From NCBI RefSeq assembly GCF_021390155.1, contig NZ_CP089985.1, positions 1,313,001-1,377,000 of the forward strand: a stretch of DNA of 64,000 nucleotides. Direction: 5' to 3'. A program made the position numbers and the translations under genes. The DNA comes from Pseudomonas sp. HN11 (GTDB lineage Bacteria; Pseudomonadota; Gammaproteobacteria; Pseudomonadales; Pseudomonadaceae). Position 1 is the stretch's first letter; every line of letters begins with the position of its first letter. The notes under the pieces are model-generated. The model worked only from the letters and a program-made list of their open reading frames with translations, was not told where the DNA came from and did not search any database. Positions 26,722 to 35,926 of this stretch are shown in pieces.

Positions 26722-26931
26722 ATGGCAACGCGTGAAACCGGTAATGTGAAGTGGTTCAACGATGCAAAGGGCTATGGGTTTATCCAGCGCGAAGACGGCA
26801 AGGATGTGTTTGTGCACTACCGCGCCATTCGCGGTGAGGGCCATCGTTCTTTGGCCGAGGGCCAGCAGGTAGAATACGCCGTGGTGACCGGCGAGAAGGG
26901 GTTGCAGGCGGAGGATGTGGTCGGTCTGTGA
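26722..26931 (+). CDS. Cold-shock domain protein (CspA family)
   Basis: 69 residues, one OB-fold nucleic-acid-binding domain. [14 protein letters not shown] (RNP1) and DVFVHYRAI (RNP2) are intact. GGGAG 8 bases before ATG 26722. Acts as RNA chaperone or single-stranded nucleic-acid binder. From memory the PAO1 counterpart is PA1159, with the next genes corresponding to PA1160-PA1163. Whether it is cold-induced cannot be told from this sequence. Confidence 0.95.
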   Translation: MATRETGNVKWFNDAKGYGFIQREDGKDVFVHYRAIRGEGHRSLAEGQQVEYAVVTGEKGLQAEDVVGL

Positions 26932-26937
26932 GGTCGA

Positions 26938-27007
26938 GCTGCAAGCTGCAAGCGGCAAGCTGCAAGTCAAACACTTGTAGCTTGCAGCTTGAAACTTGCC
27001 GCTGCCT
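26938..27007. repeat. AAGCTGCAAG intergenic inverted repeat, copy 2
   Basis: AGCTGCAAGCTGCAAGC followed by GGCAAGCTGCAAGT, then inverted copies ACTTGTAGCTTGCAGCTTGA and ACTTGCCGCTGCC. Placed between the convergent cold-shock gene and the 27007-27384 gene. Same family as 16819-16884. Confidence 0.75.
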
Positions 27008-27384
27008 TAAGCTGTTTTCCAGGTGATCTGCTCTTCACCGTCTTCGCTGATCCGAATCCAGGTGTCGGCGCTTTCTTCGCCTTCTTCCTCAACCCAAGTC
27101 CCCGGTGCACACCGCACTTCCACGTTCAGCGCGGCAAACGCGGCGCGGGCGCAGGCGATGTCGTCGTCCCACGGGGTCTGGTCACTTTCCAGGTACAGGC
27201 TGTTCCATTTTCCTACGGCTTTCGGCAGCCAGGTGACGGGCACATTGCCGGCCTTGCACTTGTAGGTCTGGCCTTTCTGGACCCAGTCGCTGCACGGACC
27301 CAGGGCGGCGCCCAGCCAGGCGGCGATGGCCTTGTGGTCGACGTCGGCGTCCTTCAGGTAAATCTCGATATCGGGTTGGCGCAT
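27007..27384 (-). CDS. Conserved hypothetical protein (PA1160-like)
   Basis: 125 residues starting MRQPDIEIYLKDADVDHKAI. Acidic, no signal or membrane segment. Trp-rich C-terminus (PGTWVEEEGEESADTWIRIS). GAGGAA lies 6 bases before ATG 27384. It lies 54 bases downstream of rlmA on the same strand, at the end of the ndvB-dapE-rlmA series. Conserved next to rlmA in Pseudomonas as I recall; the function is unknown. Confidence 0.8.
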   Translation of the reverse strand: MRQPDIEIYLKDADVDHKAIAAWLGAALGPCSDWVQKGQTYKCKAGNVPVTWLPKAVGKWNSLYLESDQTPWDDDIACARAAFAALNVEVRCAPGTWVEEEGEESADTWIRISEDGEEQITWKTA

Positions 27385-27438
27385 GGATGTTCCTCGTTGC
27401 GGGATTCGAAAATCCATTCGCGGATACTGGACAGTCAG

Positions 27439-28248
27439 TTATTGAAGCACGAAATAGTCGTAGCGCATCGACACAGTGACCACCAGCGGCTCGGCCGCCT
27501 CGATCACCTGTGCACGGCGCTCGGCACTGGCGCGCCAGCCGTGGGGTGTCATGGCCAGCAGGTTGGCGCGGTCTTGGGGCTCGGCCAGGCTCAGGCTGAA
27601 CGCCAGCGTCTCGCTGTGCGCCAGGCTCATGCCGTCCGGCACCAGGGCCAGGTGCTTGTCGTCGGTGTACTCGCGCACTTCGTCGTACAAGCGCTCGCGC
27701 AGCTCCATGAGGTGGCCGCTGGTCGGGCCGACTTTCATTAACCCACCGCCGGGGCTGAGCAGGCGCTTGGCCTCTTCCCAGTCCAATGGGCTGAACACGC
27801 TGGAGAGAAACTGGCAGCTGCCTGACGACAACGGCACACGGGCCATGCTCGCGATCAGCCAGGTCAGCGCCGGAGTGCGCTTGCAGGCACGCTTGACTGC
27901 TTCCTTGGAGATATCCAGCGCGTAGCCATCGGCGTGGGGCAGGGCGTCGGCGATCTGCGCGGTGTAGTAACCTTCGCCACAGCCGATGTCGACCCAGTGC
28001 GCCGGGGCACGTTCTGCGGCCAGTTCGGCCAGGCGCTTGGCCACTGGGGCGTAGTGCCCGGCGTTGAGGAAGTCGCGGCGCGCTTCCACCATCGCCAGGT
28101 TATCGCCCGGGTCGCGGCTGTTCTTGTGCTGCACCGGCAACAGGTTCAGGTAGCCCTGGCGTGCGCGGTCGAAACGGTGTCCGGCCGGGCACGCCACGCC
28201 ATTGTCCACCGCGTTCAGCGGGGCGCTGCAAAGGGGGCAGGCGAGCAT
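27439..28248 (-). CDS. rlmA: 23S rRNA (guanine-745-N1)-methyltransferase type protein
   Basis: 269 residues. An N-terminal zinc finger CPLC...CPAGH (residues 4-24) and a SAM-binding domain (WVDIGCGEGYYTAQIA, YALDISKEAV), the architecture of RlmA, which methylates 23S rRNA G745. ATG 28248 overlaps the dapE stop by one base, so translation is coupled. Confidence 0.9.
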   Translation of the reverse strand: MLACPLCSAPLNAVDNGVACPAGHRFDRARQGYLNLLPVQHKNSRDPGDNLAMVEARRDFLNAGHYAPVAKRLAELAAERAPAHWVDIGCGEGYYTAQIADALPHADGYALDISKEAVKRACKRTPALTWLIASMARVPLSSGSCQFLSSVFSPLDWEEAKRLLSPGGGLMKVGPTSGHLMELRERLYDEVREYTDDKHLALVPDGMSLAHSETLAFSLSLAEPQDRANLLAMTPHGWRASAERRAQVIEAAEPLVVTVSMRYDYFVLQ

Positions 28249-29399
28249 CAGGCGAGCAACTTGATCAGGGTCTGGTAGTAGATTTCGGTCAGCACATCGA
28301 GGTCGCTGGCGAGGATGCGCTCGTTGACCTGGTGGATCGTCGCGTTGACCGGGCCCAGCTCGACCACTTGGGTACCCAATGTGGCGATGAAACGCCCATC
28401 GGAAGTACCACCGCTGGTGGACGCCTGGGTCTCGCGACCGGTGATCGCCTTGATGCTGGCCGAGACCGCATCCAGCAACGCGCCCGGTTCGGTGAGGAAC
28501 GGCAGGCCCGACAACGCCCACTCCACGTGCCAGTCCAGGCCGTGTTTATCGAGGATCGCCGCAACGCGCTGCTGCAGGCCTTCGACGGTGGACTCGGTGG
28601 AGAAGCGGAAGTTGAACACCGCCGTCAGGTCACCGGGGATCACATTGGTCGCGCCGGTGCCGGAATTGAGGTTGGATATCTGGAAACTGGTCGGCGGGAA
28701 GAAGGTGTTGCCGTCGTCCCAGTGCTCAGCGGCTAATTCGGCCAGGGCCGGCGCAGCCAAGTGGATCGGATTCTTCGCCAGGTGCGGGTAGGCCACGTGG
28801 CCTTGTACGCCGCGCACGGTCAGGGTGGCGCCGAGGGAGCCGCGGCGGCCGTTCTTGACCACGTCGCCCACCAGGGTGGTGCTCGACGGTTCGCCGACGA
28901 TGCACCAGTCCAGGCGCTCCTTGCGCGCGGCCAGGCGTTCGATCACGGCCTTGGTGCCGTGGTGCGCCGGACCTTCTTCATCGCTGGTGATCAGGAAGGC
29001 TACCGAGCCCTTGTGATCTGGGTAGTCGGTGACAAAACGCTCCGACGCCACCAGCATCGCCGCCAGGCTGCCTTTCATGTCCGCCGCGCCACGGCCGCAG
29101 AGCATGCCGTTTTCATCGATCAACGCGTCGAACGGGTCGTTCTGCCAGGCCTGCACCGGGCCGGTCGGCACCACGTCGGTGTGGCCGGCAAAACACAGCA
29201 CGGGACCGTCATGCTTGCCGTGGGTGGCCCAGAAGTTGTCCACGTCTTCGATGCGCATCGGCTCCAGCGCAAACCCGGCGTCGCCCAGGCGCTGCATCAT
29301 CAGCTTCTGGCAGTCGGCGTCGATCGGCGTGACCGACGGGCGACGGATCAGGTCGATGGCAAGTTGAAGGGTCGGCGAAAGGTCGGCATGGGCCGTCAT
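28248..29399 (-). CDS. dapE: Succinyl-diaminopimelate desuccinylase
   Basis: 383 residues, M20 zinc hydrolase. Releases LL-diaminopimelate for lysine and peptidoglycan. Metal motifs are [12 protein letters not shown] (His), [13 protein letters not shown] (Asp) and [13 protein letters not shown] (Glu pair), then the dimerisation domain and [13 protein letters not shown] precedes ATG 29399. Together with dapD and dapC nearby it covers three steps of the succinylase branch. Confidence 0.97.
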   Translation of the reverse strand: MTAHADLSPTLQLAIDLIRRPSVTPIDADCQKLMMQRLGDAGFALEPMRIEDVDNFWATHGKHDGPVLCFAGHTDVVPTGPVQAWQNDPFDALIDENGMLCGRGAADMKGSLAAMLVASERFVTDYPDHKGSVAFLITSDEEGPAHHGTKAVIERLAARKERLDWCIVGEPSSTTLVGDVVKNGRRGSLGATLTVRGVQGHVAYPHLAKNPIHLAAPALAELAAEHWDDGNTFFPPTSFQISNLNSGTGATNVIPGDLTAVFNFRFSTESTVEGLQQRVAAILDKHGLDWHVEWALSGLPFLTEPGALLDAVSASIKAITGRETQASTSGGTSDGRFIATLGTQVVELGPVNATIHQVNERILASDLDVLTEIYYQTLIKLLA

Positions 29400-29508
29400 G
29401 GGGGAACTCCGGAGCTTTTATAAATGAGCAGGCAAGGCACACAAAACGGCCGTTATCTTATAGCAAAACGGCGGCCAGAGGCCGCCGTTTAGTGCATTGC
29501 GCGAGTTT

Positions 29509-32100
29509 TTACGCAGCCGGTGCGGGTTCCGCTGCTGCCGACGGTTTCGGCAGCGAAGACAGGAACGCCATGATCAGCGCCGCCACGTACGGCAGCGACT
29601 GCACCAGCAGCATCACCACCCAGAAGCGGATGTCATTGCTCGGCAGGCCCTGCACCAGGTAGATCCCCAGCGCCGCGCCCCACAACAGCAACATGATGAA
29701 CATCTCTTCGCGGGCTTCGGAAATTGCGACCCAGAAGCCGTGGTTATCCGCGTTTTTCGGTGTACGAAAGAACGGAATACTGGTGGTGAAGAAGCCATAC
29801 AGCACCGCCTTGGCGATGGTATGCGACAACGCCAGACCGGCCAGGGCCGCACAGAACGCATCTTTCAAATTCACGCCTACCGCGCGACGGTAGAGGAAGA
29901 TGATCTTGCCCACCTTGAACACAAACAACGCCAACGGCGGGATCGCGAAAATCAGCAGGGGCGGGTCAACCCGCGTCGGCACGATGATCATCGCCGCCGA
30001 CCACAACAGCGCGCCCACGGTGAAGAAGATGTTCATGCCATCGGCCACCCACGGTAACCAGCCCGCGAGGAAGTGGTAGCGCTGACCACGGGTCAGCTCG
30101 GTGTCCTTGCCGCGCAGCAGGCTGGCAGTGTGACGCTTGATGATCTGGATCGCGCCATAGGCCCAGCGGAAACGCTGTTTCTTGAAGTCAATGAAGGTAT
30201 CCGGCATCAGGCCTTTGCCGTAGCTGTCGTGGTAGTACGCCGCCGACAGGCCTTTCTCGAATACCCGTAGGCCCAATTCAGCGTCTTCGCAGATGCACCA
30301 GTCGGCCCAGCCCAGTTCTTCGAGCACCGAGCGACGGGTCATGGTCATGGTGCCGTGCTGGATGATCGCGTCACGGTCGTTGCGGGTGACCATGCCGATA
30401 TGGAAGAAGCCCTTGTATTCCGCATAGCAGAGCTTTTTGAAGGTGCTTTCGTTCTGGTCGCGATAATCCTGCGGCGACTGCACCACGGCGATTTTCGGGT
30501 CGGCGAAGTGCGGCACCATGTGCTTGAGCCAGTTAGGCGATACGCAGTAGTCGGAGTCGATCACCGCGATCACTTCGGCATCCTTGGCGGTGTGCGGGAT
30601 CAGGTAGTTCAGCGCGCCACCCTTGAAACCGGCCAGGGGCGCGACGTGGAAGAACTTGAAGCGCGGGCCTAGGGTTTCGCAGTAATCGCGCACCGGTTCC
30701 CACACGGCCGGATCCTTGGTGTTGTTGTCGATGATCAGGACTTCGTAGTCCGGGTAATCGAGGGCGGCCAGGGCATCGAGGGTCTGTTTGACCATCTCAG
30801 GTGGCTCGTTGTAGCACGGCACGTGGATCGACACTTTCGGGCGGTAGTCCGAATCCCCTTCAACCGGCAGGAATTCACGTCGACGCTTGTGGGTCCACAC
30901 CGCTTCCGCCAGTTCGTGGGCTTCGGTCAGCAACACGATAAACACACCCAGGGCGCCGAGGGCGAGAAGGATGCCCACGGTGACACTGAACCAGGTGCTG
31001 TATTGCTGGCTGTAGTCGTAGCCGATCCATACCAGCACCGAACCGCAGAGAAACGCGATAAAGGTCAGGAAGGTGCGGCCACGCTGGCGCAGGGCCGAGC
31101 CGTCGATCATCAACAGGGTCAGGGACAACAGCGCAAGCACCACCGAACCGATGGCCAGCACGCGCCATTGCGGGATCGCGACCACCGGCCCTTCAAAGTT
31201 GAATTTCTGCTGGCGTGCGGCGTTGTACACGCCCCAGTAAGCGCCCGCCGAGCCTTCGTCGCTGACTTTCCACGGCTGGTCGAAGGCCTCGATCACGAAG
31301 TAGTTGAAGCCCTGGCGGTTCAGCTTGTTCACCAGCGTACGCAGGTAAATCGCCTGGTCAGCCGGGGAAGTTTCGTTACCACCGCGCATGCGGCCGTTGC
31401 TCGGCCAGCCCACTTCCGACAGCAGCAGGGGCTTTTTCGGGAACAGTTTCTTCAGGTCACGGGCGCGATCGAGTACGTACTGGCCGGCCTTATCCATCGG
31501 GATGTATTCCCAGAACGGCAGGATGTGCGCGGCGATCAGATCGACGTGCTTGGCCAGTTGCGGGTTCTTTTCCCAGATGTGCCATTGCTCGGAGGTGGTC
31601 ACCGGCACTTTCACGGCGCCGCGCACGCGGTCCAGGAGCACCATCAGGGCTTCAGGGGTGATTTCTTCACGGAACAGCGCTTCGTTACCGACCACCACCC
31701 GCACGACACTGCGCGAGCTGTTGGCGATTTCGATGGCGCGCTGGATTTCCCGCTCGTTGCGCTCAAGGTCCGGGCTGATCCAGATCCCCAGCGTCACGCG
31801 CAGGCCGAACTCTTCCGCCAGCTTGGGGATATCCCCCAGGGTGCCGTCGACCGAGTAGGTACGGATGTTGTCCGTCAGCTTGCTCATGATCTCGAGGTCG
31901 CGACGCATCTGGTCGTCGGTCGGGTACTGGTCTTTCTGCGGGTACTGGCCCTGCTGGAATGGCGAGTAGGAAAAGCCGGAGATCTGTTCAGGCCAGTTGG
32001 GGGTGGTGACCGGGCGGTTGATCAGCGCCCAGAAGCCGGTGAACAGCGCGGCGATTGCCAGCACGATCACCAGGTTGAGTCCAAATTTACGCGATGCCAT
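29509..32100 (-). CDS. ndvB: Membrane glucosyltransferase with GH17-like domain, NdvB-like
   Basis: 863 residues. Order: N-terminal membrane helix (about 9-29); periplasmic GH17-like domain (about 40-320) with VVGNEALFREE and LLSEVGWPSNG, both family glutamates present; membrane segments (about 325-430); GT2 domain with VSIHVPCYNEPP, VIDSDYC, CEDAELG and KKQRFRWAYG (the D, DxD, ED, QxxRW set); then further membrane helices. This architecture and the place after dapE and rlmA match ndvB of P. aeruginosa, which makes periplasmic cyclic beta-1,3-glucans. ATG 32100 is chosen because the upstream in-frame stretch is Arg-rich and unlike protein. Product identity is inferred. Confidence 0.85.
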   Translation of the reverse strand: MASRKFGLNLVIVLAIAALFTGFWALINRPVTTPNWPEQISGFSYSPFQQGQYPQKDQYPTDDQMRRDLEIMSKLTDNIRTYSVDGTLGDIPKLAEEFGLRVTLGIWISPDLERNEREIQRAIEIANSSRSVVRVVVGNEALFREEITPEALMVLLDRVRGAVKVPVTTSEQWHIWEKNPQLAKHVDLIAAHILPFWEYIPMDKAGQYVLDRARDLKKLFPKKPLLLSEVGWPSNGRMRGGNETSPADQAIYLRTLVNKLNRQGFNYFVIEAFDQPWKVSDEGSAGAYWGVYNAARQQKFNFEGPVVAIPQWRVLAIGSVVLALLSLTLLMIDGSALRQRGRTFLTFIAFLCGSVLVWIGYDYSQQYSTWFSVTVGILLALGALGVFIVLLTEAHELAEAVWTHKRRREFLPVEGDSDYRPKVSIHVPCYNEPPEMVKQTLDALAALDYPDYEVLIIDNNTKDPAVWEPVRDYCETLGPRFKFFHVAPLAGFKGGALNYLIPHTAKDAEVIAVIDSDYCVSPNWLKHMVPHFADPKIAVVQSPQDYRDQNESTFKKLCYAEYKGFFHIGMVTRNDRDAIIQHGTMTMTRRSVLEELGWADWCICEDAELGLRVFEKGLSAAYYHDSYGKGLMPDTFIDFKKQRFRWAYGAIQIIKRHTASLLRGKDTELTRGQRYHFLAGWLPWVADGMNIFFTVGALLWSAAMIIVPTRVDPPLLIFAIPPLALFVFKVGKIIFLYRRAVGVNLKDAFCAALAGLALSHTIAKAVLYGFFTTSIPFFRTPKNADNHGFWVAISEAREEMFIMLLLWGAALGIYLVQGLPSNDIRFWVVMLLVQSLPYVAALIMAFLSSLPKPSAAAEPAPAA

Positions 32101-32245
32101 GGCTATTTCGGGTTCCAAAGGGTGTGGAACGAAAAGAGGTGTCGGCCTGCGCCGAACGGCGCGCATCCTACACCGGCCCTTCCCTGACCGTACAGCAAGC
32201 AGAGAAAAACCGGACATTAGTCCGTGAAAGACCATCTAAGTTCTT

Positions 32246-32280
32246 TACTTGTAGCTTGTCGCTTCGAACTTGTCGCTACG
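32246..32280. repeat. Degenerate AAGCTGCAAG-family repeat, copy 3
   Basis: ACTTGTAGCTTGTCGCTTCG followed by AACTTGTCGCTACG, a shorter and diverged relative of the repeats at 16819 and 26938. It lies between the divergent ndvB and tcdA genes. Confidence 0.55.
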
Positions 32281-32317
32281 TAGTCCATAATGCGCGCCGG
32301 TTTTTGGGGTAATGGTC

Positions 32318-33127
32318 ATGAGCACAGAAGATCCGCGGTTTGCAGGCGTCGCCCGCTTGTATGGCATTGAAGGCCTGGAACGCTTGAAAGCAGCCCATGT
32401 GGCGATCGTCGGCGTTGGCGGCGTGGGCTCGTGGGCGGCGGAAGCCATGACCCGTTGCGGGGTGGGTGAGATTTCGCTGTTTGACCTGGACGACGTCTGC
32501 GTCAGCAACAGCAACCGCCAGTTGCACGCCCTGGACAGCACCGTGGGCAAGCCCAAGGTCGAGGTGATGGCGGATCGCCTGCGCGGCATCAACCCGGATT
32601 GCACCGTTCATGCAGTGGCCGATTTTGTGACCCGCGACACCATGGCCGAATACATCACGCCGGACATCGACTGCGTGATTGACTGCATCGACGCGGTCAA
32701 CGCCAAGGCCGCGCTGATCGCCTGGTGCAAGCGCCGCAAGATCCAGATCATCACCACCGGCGGCGCCGGCGGGCAGATCGACCCGACGCTGATCCAGGTC
32801 TGCGACCTGAACCGCACGTTCAATGACCCCCTGGCGTCGAAAGTGCGTTCCACCCTGCGCCGCGACTACAACTTCTCGCGCACCGTGACCCGCCATTACA
32901 GCGTGCCGTGTGTGTTCTCCACCGAACAGCTGCGCTATCCCAAGCCGGACGGCAGCATTTGTTTGCAGAAGAGTTTTGTCGGGGATGGCGTGAAGCTGGA
33001 CTGCGCGGGCGGGTTTGGCGCGGTGATGATGGTCACGGCCACGTTCGGCATGGTCGCGGCGACCAAGGCGGTGGACAAGATTGTGGCTGGGGTGCGCAGG
33101 CCGTCGGAGCGCGCCAAACCCACTTAA
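32318..33127 (+). CDS. tcdA: tRNA cyclic-t6A37 synthase TcdA
   Basis: 269 residues, E1-like ATP-dependent dehydratase converting t6A37 to cyclic t6A. Nucleotide motif VAIVGVGGVGSWAAEAMTR, FDLDDVCVSNSNRQ, and CIDAVNAKAALIAWC. GGGGT is 7 bases before ATG 32318; ATG 32312 is too near. It is convergent with csdE-csdA, which in E. coli form the csdA-csdE-tcdA set supplying sulfur and assisting TcdA. tsaB, an earlier step of the same modification, lies at 11764. Confidence 0.93.
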   Translation: MSTEDPRFAGVARLYGIEGLERLKAAHVAIVGVGGVGSWAAEAMTRCGVGEISLFDLDDVCVSNSNRQLHALDSTVGKPKVEVMADRLRGINPDCTVHAVADFVTRDTMAEYITPDIDCVIDCIDAVNAKAALIAWCKRRKIQIITTGGAGGQIDPTLIQVCDLNRTFNDPLASKVRSTLRRDYNFSRTVTRHYSVPCVFSTEQLRYPKPDGSICLQKSFVGDGVKLDCAGGFGAVMMVTATFGMVAATKAVDKIVAGVRRPSERAKPT

Positions 33128-33150
33128 ATTTCACTGCTGAACATAGATCG

Positions 33151-33180
33151 AAATGTGGGAGCAAGCGCGCTCCCACATTT
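33151..33180. terminator. REP-derived hairpin between tcdA and csdE
   Basis: AAATGTGGGAGC / GCTCCCACATTT, a perfect 12-bp stem with a 6-base loop, A and T ends on both sides. It can terminate both convergent genes; the GTGGGAGC core is that of the local REP family. Confidence 0.8.
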
Positions 33181-33592
33181 AGTTCTGCGAACGGCTTAGT
33201 TGCCGCATGCGCTGCAAGACCGCATTCAGGCCATTGCTGCGCGACGGTGACAGTTGGCGGGAAAGCCCCAACTGCGCGAACCAATCCGGCAAGTCCACCG
33301 CCTGCAACTCAGCTGCCGACAACCCATTGACCCGCGCCAGCAGCAACGCCACCAACCCACGAATCATCCGTGCATCACTGCTGGCGGCGAACTGCCAGTG
33401 CCCATCGTGCAATTGCCCGACCAGCCACACCAGGCTTTCGCAGCCCTGTACGAGATTGGCGTCGACTTTATCCTCATCGGACAGGGCGGGCAGACGCTCG
33501 CCCCATTGCATCAGCATCCGCGCGCGCTGCTCCCAACCGCCGACGGCCTGGAAGGCGTCAAGCGCGGCGACTGCATCCACCGGCAGGCTCAT
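33179..33592 (-). CDS. csdE: SufE/CsdE-type sulfur acceptor
   Basis: 137 residues. Accepts persulfide sulfur from the cysteine desulfurase encoded just upstream. The acceptor Cys lies in VQGCESLVWL (about residue 51), followed by DARMIRGLVALLL, both SufE family hallmarks. Its ATG overlaps the csdA stop by 4 bases. The stop abuts the terminator hairpin. Confidence 0.92.
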   Translation of the reverse strand: MSLPVDAVAALDAFQAVGGWEQRARMLMQWGERLPALSDEDKVDANLVQGCESLVWLVGQLHDGHWQFAASSDARMIRGLVALLLARVNGLSAAELQAVDLPDWFAQLGLSRQLSPSRSNGLNAVLQRMRQLSRSQN

Positions 33593-34794
33593 CGCAACAT
33601 ATCCAAGGCCTGGTCCAGCGCTTCGAAGAAGCGCTCCAGGTCATCGGAGTCGTTATACAGCGCCAGGGACACACGAATCGCCCCCGACAGATGCATCGCC
33701 TTGAGCAACGGCATGGCGCAGTGATGCCCGGCGCGCACGGCAATGCCTTGCTCGGCGAGCAGGTGCGCAAGGTCGGCGTTATGCACGCCTTCGACCACAA
33801 AACTGGCCAGCGCCACCTGCGGCGAACCCAGCACCCGCACGCCGTTGCGTGCCTTGAGCCCACGCAACAGGTAGTCATGCAGCGCCGTTTCATGGGCGAC
33901 GACCGCGTTCTGATCCAGCGAGCTCAAGTAATCCAGGCTGGCACCCAGGCCGATCACGCTCGCAATCGGCGGTGTACCCGCTTCAAAACCTAATGGCGCC
34001 GGGCGGAAACTGGCGCTCTGGTAGTCAGCCTGTTGCACCATCTCGCCGCCAAACTGCCAGTGGCGCAAGTGATGCAGGGCGTCATTGCGCCCAAACAGCA
34101 CGCCGACGCCGTCCGGGCCGTACAGTTTGTGGCTGGAAAATACATAGAAGTCGCAGCCCATGGCCTGCACGTCGTGCCGGCCATGGACGATGCCTTGGGC
34201 GCCGTCGACCACGGTCAGGGCACCGTGTGGCTGGGCCAGCGCGAGCAGAGCCTCCAGCGGCTGCCAGGCCCCGAGCACGTTGGACAGCTGGCTCACTGCC
34301 AGCAGGCGCGTGCGTGGGCCGATCAACTCGGCGGCGGCTTGCAGGTCGATCACGCCTTCCCCGCCAAGTGGCAGTACCACCAGGGTCAACGAGCGACGTT
34401 TGGCCAACTGCTGCCACGGCAACAGGTTGGCGTGGTGTTCCAGGGCGCTGATGACAATCTCATCGCCCGCATTGAATAAGTGCTCAAGGCCATAGGCCAG
34501 GAGGTTCAGCGCAGACGTCGCGCCATGGGTGAACACGATCTGCCCGCTGTCGCCTGCATTCAACCACTGCGCGACCTTGCTGCGGCTGTCTTCAAACGCC
34601 TGGGTCGCATGGGCGCCTGGCAAATGCTGGGCACGGTGCACATTGGCTGCGCCGTTGGCGTAGTAATGGCTGATGGCATCCAGCAAGGCCTGGGGTTTTT
34701 GCGTGGTGGCGGCGTTGTCCAGGTACGTCTGGTCTTGCCGTTGCAGGGTGGCGATGGCCGGAAAGTCGGCGCGCCAGGGGGAGGGCACTAGCAT
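33589..34794 (-). CDS. csdA: Cysteine desulfurase, group II (CsdA/SufS type)
   Basis: 401 residues, PLP enzyme releasing sulfur from cysteine. TYLDNAATTQKP at the N-terminus, PLP lysine in FSSHKLYGPDG, active cysteine in VRAGHHCAMPLL. ATG 34794 is chosen; a TTG three codons upstream is possible. Followed by csdE with overlapping stop and start, and by the tcdA partner in convergent orientation. Upstream dapD is 64 bases away with a weak GC stem between. Confidence 0.92.
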   Translation of the reverse strand: MLVPSPWRADFPAIATLQRQDQTYLDNAATTQKPQALLDAISHYYANGAANVHRAQHLPGAHATQAFEDSRSKVAQWLNAGDSGQIVFTHGATSALNLLAYGLEHLFNAGDEIVISALEHHANLLPWQQLAKRRSLTLVVLPLGGEGVIDLQAAAELIGPRTRLLAVSQLSNVLGAWQPLEALLALAQPHGALTVVDGAQGIVHGRHDVQAMGCDFYVFSSHKLYGPDGVGVLFGRNDALHHLRHWQFGGEMVQQADYQSASFRPAPLGFEAGTPPIASVIGLGASLDYLSSLDQNAVVAHETALHDYLLRGLKARNGVRVLGSPQVALASFVVEGVHNADLAHLLAEQGIAVRAGHHCAMPLLKAMHLSGAIRVSLALYNDSDDLERFFEALDQALDMLR

Positions 34795-34858
34795 GGTGTT
34801 CAAGACTCGTATAAGCGAGCCCCAGGGTCGGGGCCCGCTAGTGGCATCGAGTGGCTGC

Positions 34859-35893
34859 TTAGTTGTGAGCGTGCAGCGCTTCGTTCAGTTCGATGGCCGA
34901 TTTGTGGGTTTTGCACTCCACGGCACCGGTCTCGGAGTTGCGGCGGAACAGCAGGTCCGGCTGGCCGGCCAGCTCACGCGCCTTGACCACCTTGACCAGT
35001 TGGTTCTGCTCGTCCAGCAGTGCGACCTTGGTGCCGGCGGTGACGTACAGGCCCGACTCCACGGTGTTGCGGTCGCCCAACGGGATGCCGATACCGGCGT
35101 TGGCGCCGATCAGGCAGCCTTCGCCGACCTTGATCACGATGTTGCCGCCGCCCGACAGGGTGCCCATGGTGGAGCAACCGCCGCCCAGGTCCGAGCCCTT
35201 GCCGACGAACACGCCCGCCGACACACGGCCTTCGATCATGCCCGGGCCTTCGGTACCGGCGTTGAAATTGACGAAACCTTCGTGCATCACGGTGGTGCCT
35301 TCGCCTACATACGCACCCAGGCGCAGACGCGCGGCGTCAGCGATACGCACGCCGCTCGGTACCACGTAGTCGGTCATTTTCGGGAACTTGTCCACCGAGA
35401 ACACTTCCAGCAGCTCGCCACGCAGGCGGGCTTCCAATTGGCGCTCGGCCAGTTCGTTGATGTCGATCGCGCCCTGGCTGGTCCAGGCCACGTTCGGCAA
35501 TTGTGGAAACACGCCGGCCAGGCTCAGGCCATGCGGCTTGACCAGTCGATGGGACAGCAGGTGCAGCTTGAGGTAGGCCTCAGGCGTGGAGGTCAGTGCG
35601 GCGTCTTCGGCCAGCAGGGTGGCGACCAGCGGCGTGTGGCTTTCGGCCAGGCGATTGAGCAGCGCGGCTTGGGTCGCGTCGACATTCTTGAGCGCATCAG
35701 CCAGTTGCAGCGCTTGGCTGATGGTAAAGGTGATCGCCTGGTTGCCTTCGGTATAACCCAGGATCGGTGCGATCGCCGCGACGATTTCAGCCGATGGGTT
35801 AAGCAACGGTTGTGCGTAAAACACTTCCAGCCAAGCACCTTGGCGGTTCTGAGTGCCGACGCCGAAGCCCAGGCTGAACAGGGAATGGGACAT
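34859..35893 (-). CDS. dapD: Tetrahydrodipicolinate N-succinyltransferase
   Basis: 344 residues, the long Pseudomonas form. Adds succinate from succinyl-CoA in lysine/diaminopimelate synthesis. The left-handed beta-helix is visible as hexapeptide repeats (GKGSDLGGGCSTMGTLSGGG, GEGCLIGANAGIGIPLGDRN), and the N-terminal domain as HSLFSLGFGVGTQN. Start ATG 35893. The following csdA may be co-transcribed. Confidence 0.96.
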   Translation of the reverse strand: MSHSLFSLGFGVGTQNRQGAWLEVFYAQPLLNPSAEIVAAIAPILGYTEGNQAITFTISQALQLADALKNVDATQAALLNRLAESHTPLVATLLAEDAALTSTPEAYLKLHLLSHRLVKPHGLSLAGVFPQLPNVAWTSQGAIDINELAERQLEARLRGELLEVFSVDKFPKMTDYVVPSGVRIADAARLRLGAYVGEGTTVMHEGFVNFNAGTEGPGMIEGRVSAGVFVGKGSDLGGGCSTMGTLSGGGNIVIKVGEGCLIGANAGIGIPLGDRNTVESGLYVTAGTKVALLDEQNQLVKVVKARELAGQPDLLFRRNSETGAVECKTHKSAIELNEALHAHN

Positions 35894-35926
35894 GCTGTTA
35901 CCTCTACAAAAATGGTAAGGGCTGGC

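Noticed and set aside
32080..32120. GGAACC before ndvB on the minus strand as a third hrp box
   Set aside because: No CCACNNA at 15-17 bases downstream.
32101..32235. N-terminal extension of NdvB to an ATG at 32235
   Set aside because: Arg-rich, non-conserved-looking translation; MASRKFGLNLVIVLA at 32100 gives a normal membrane start.
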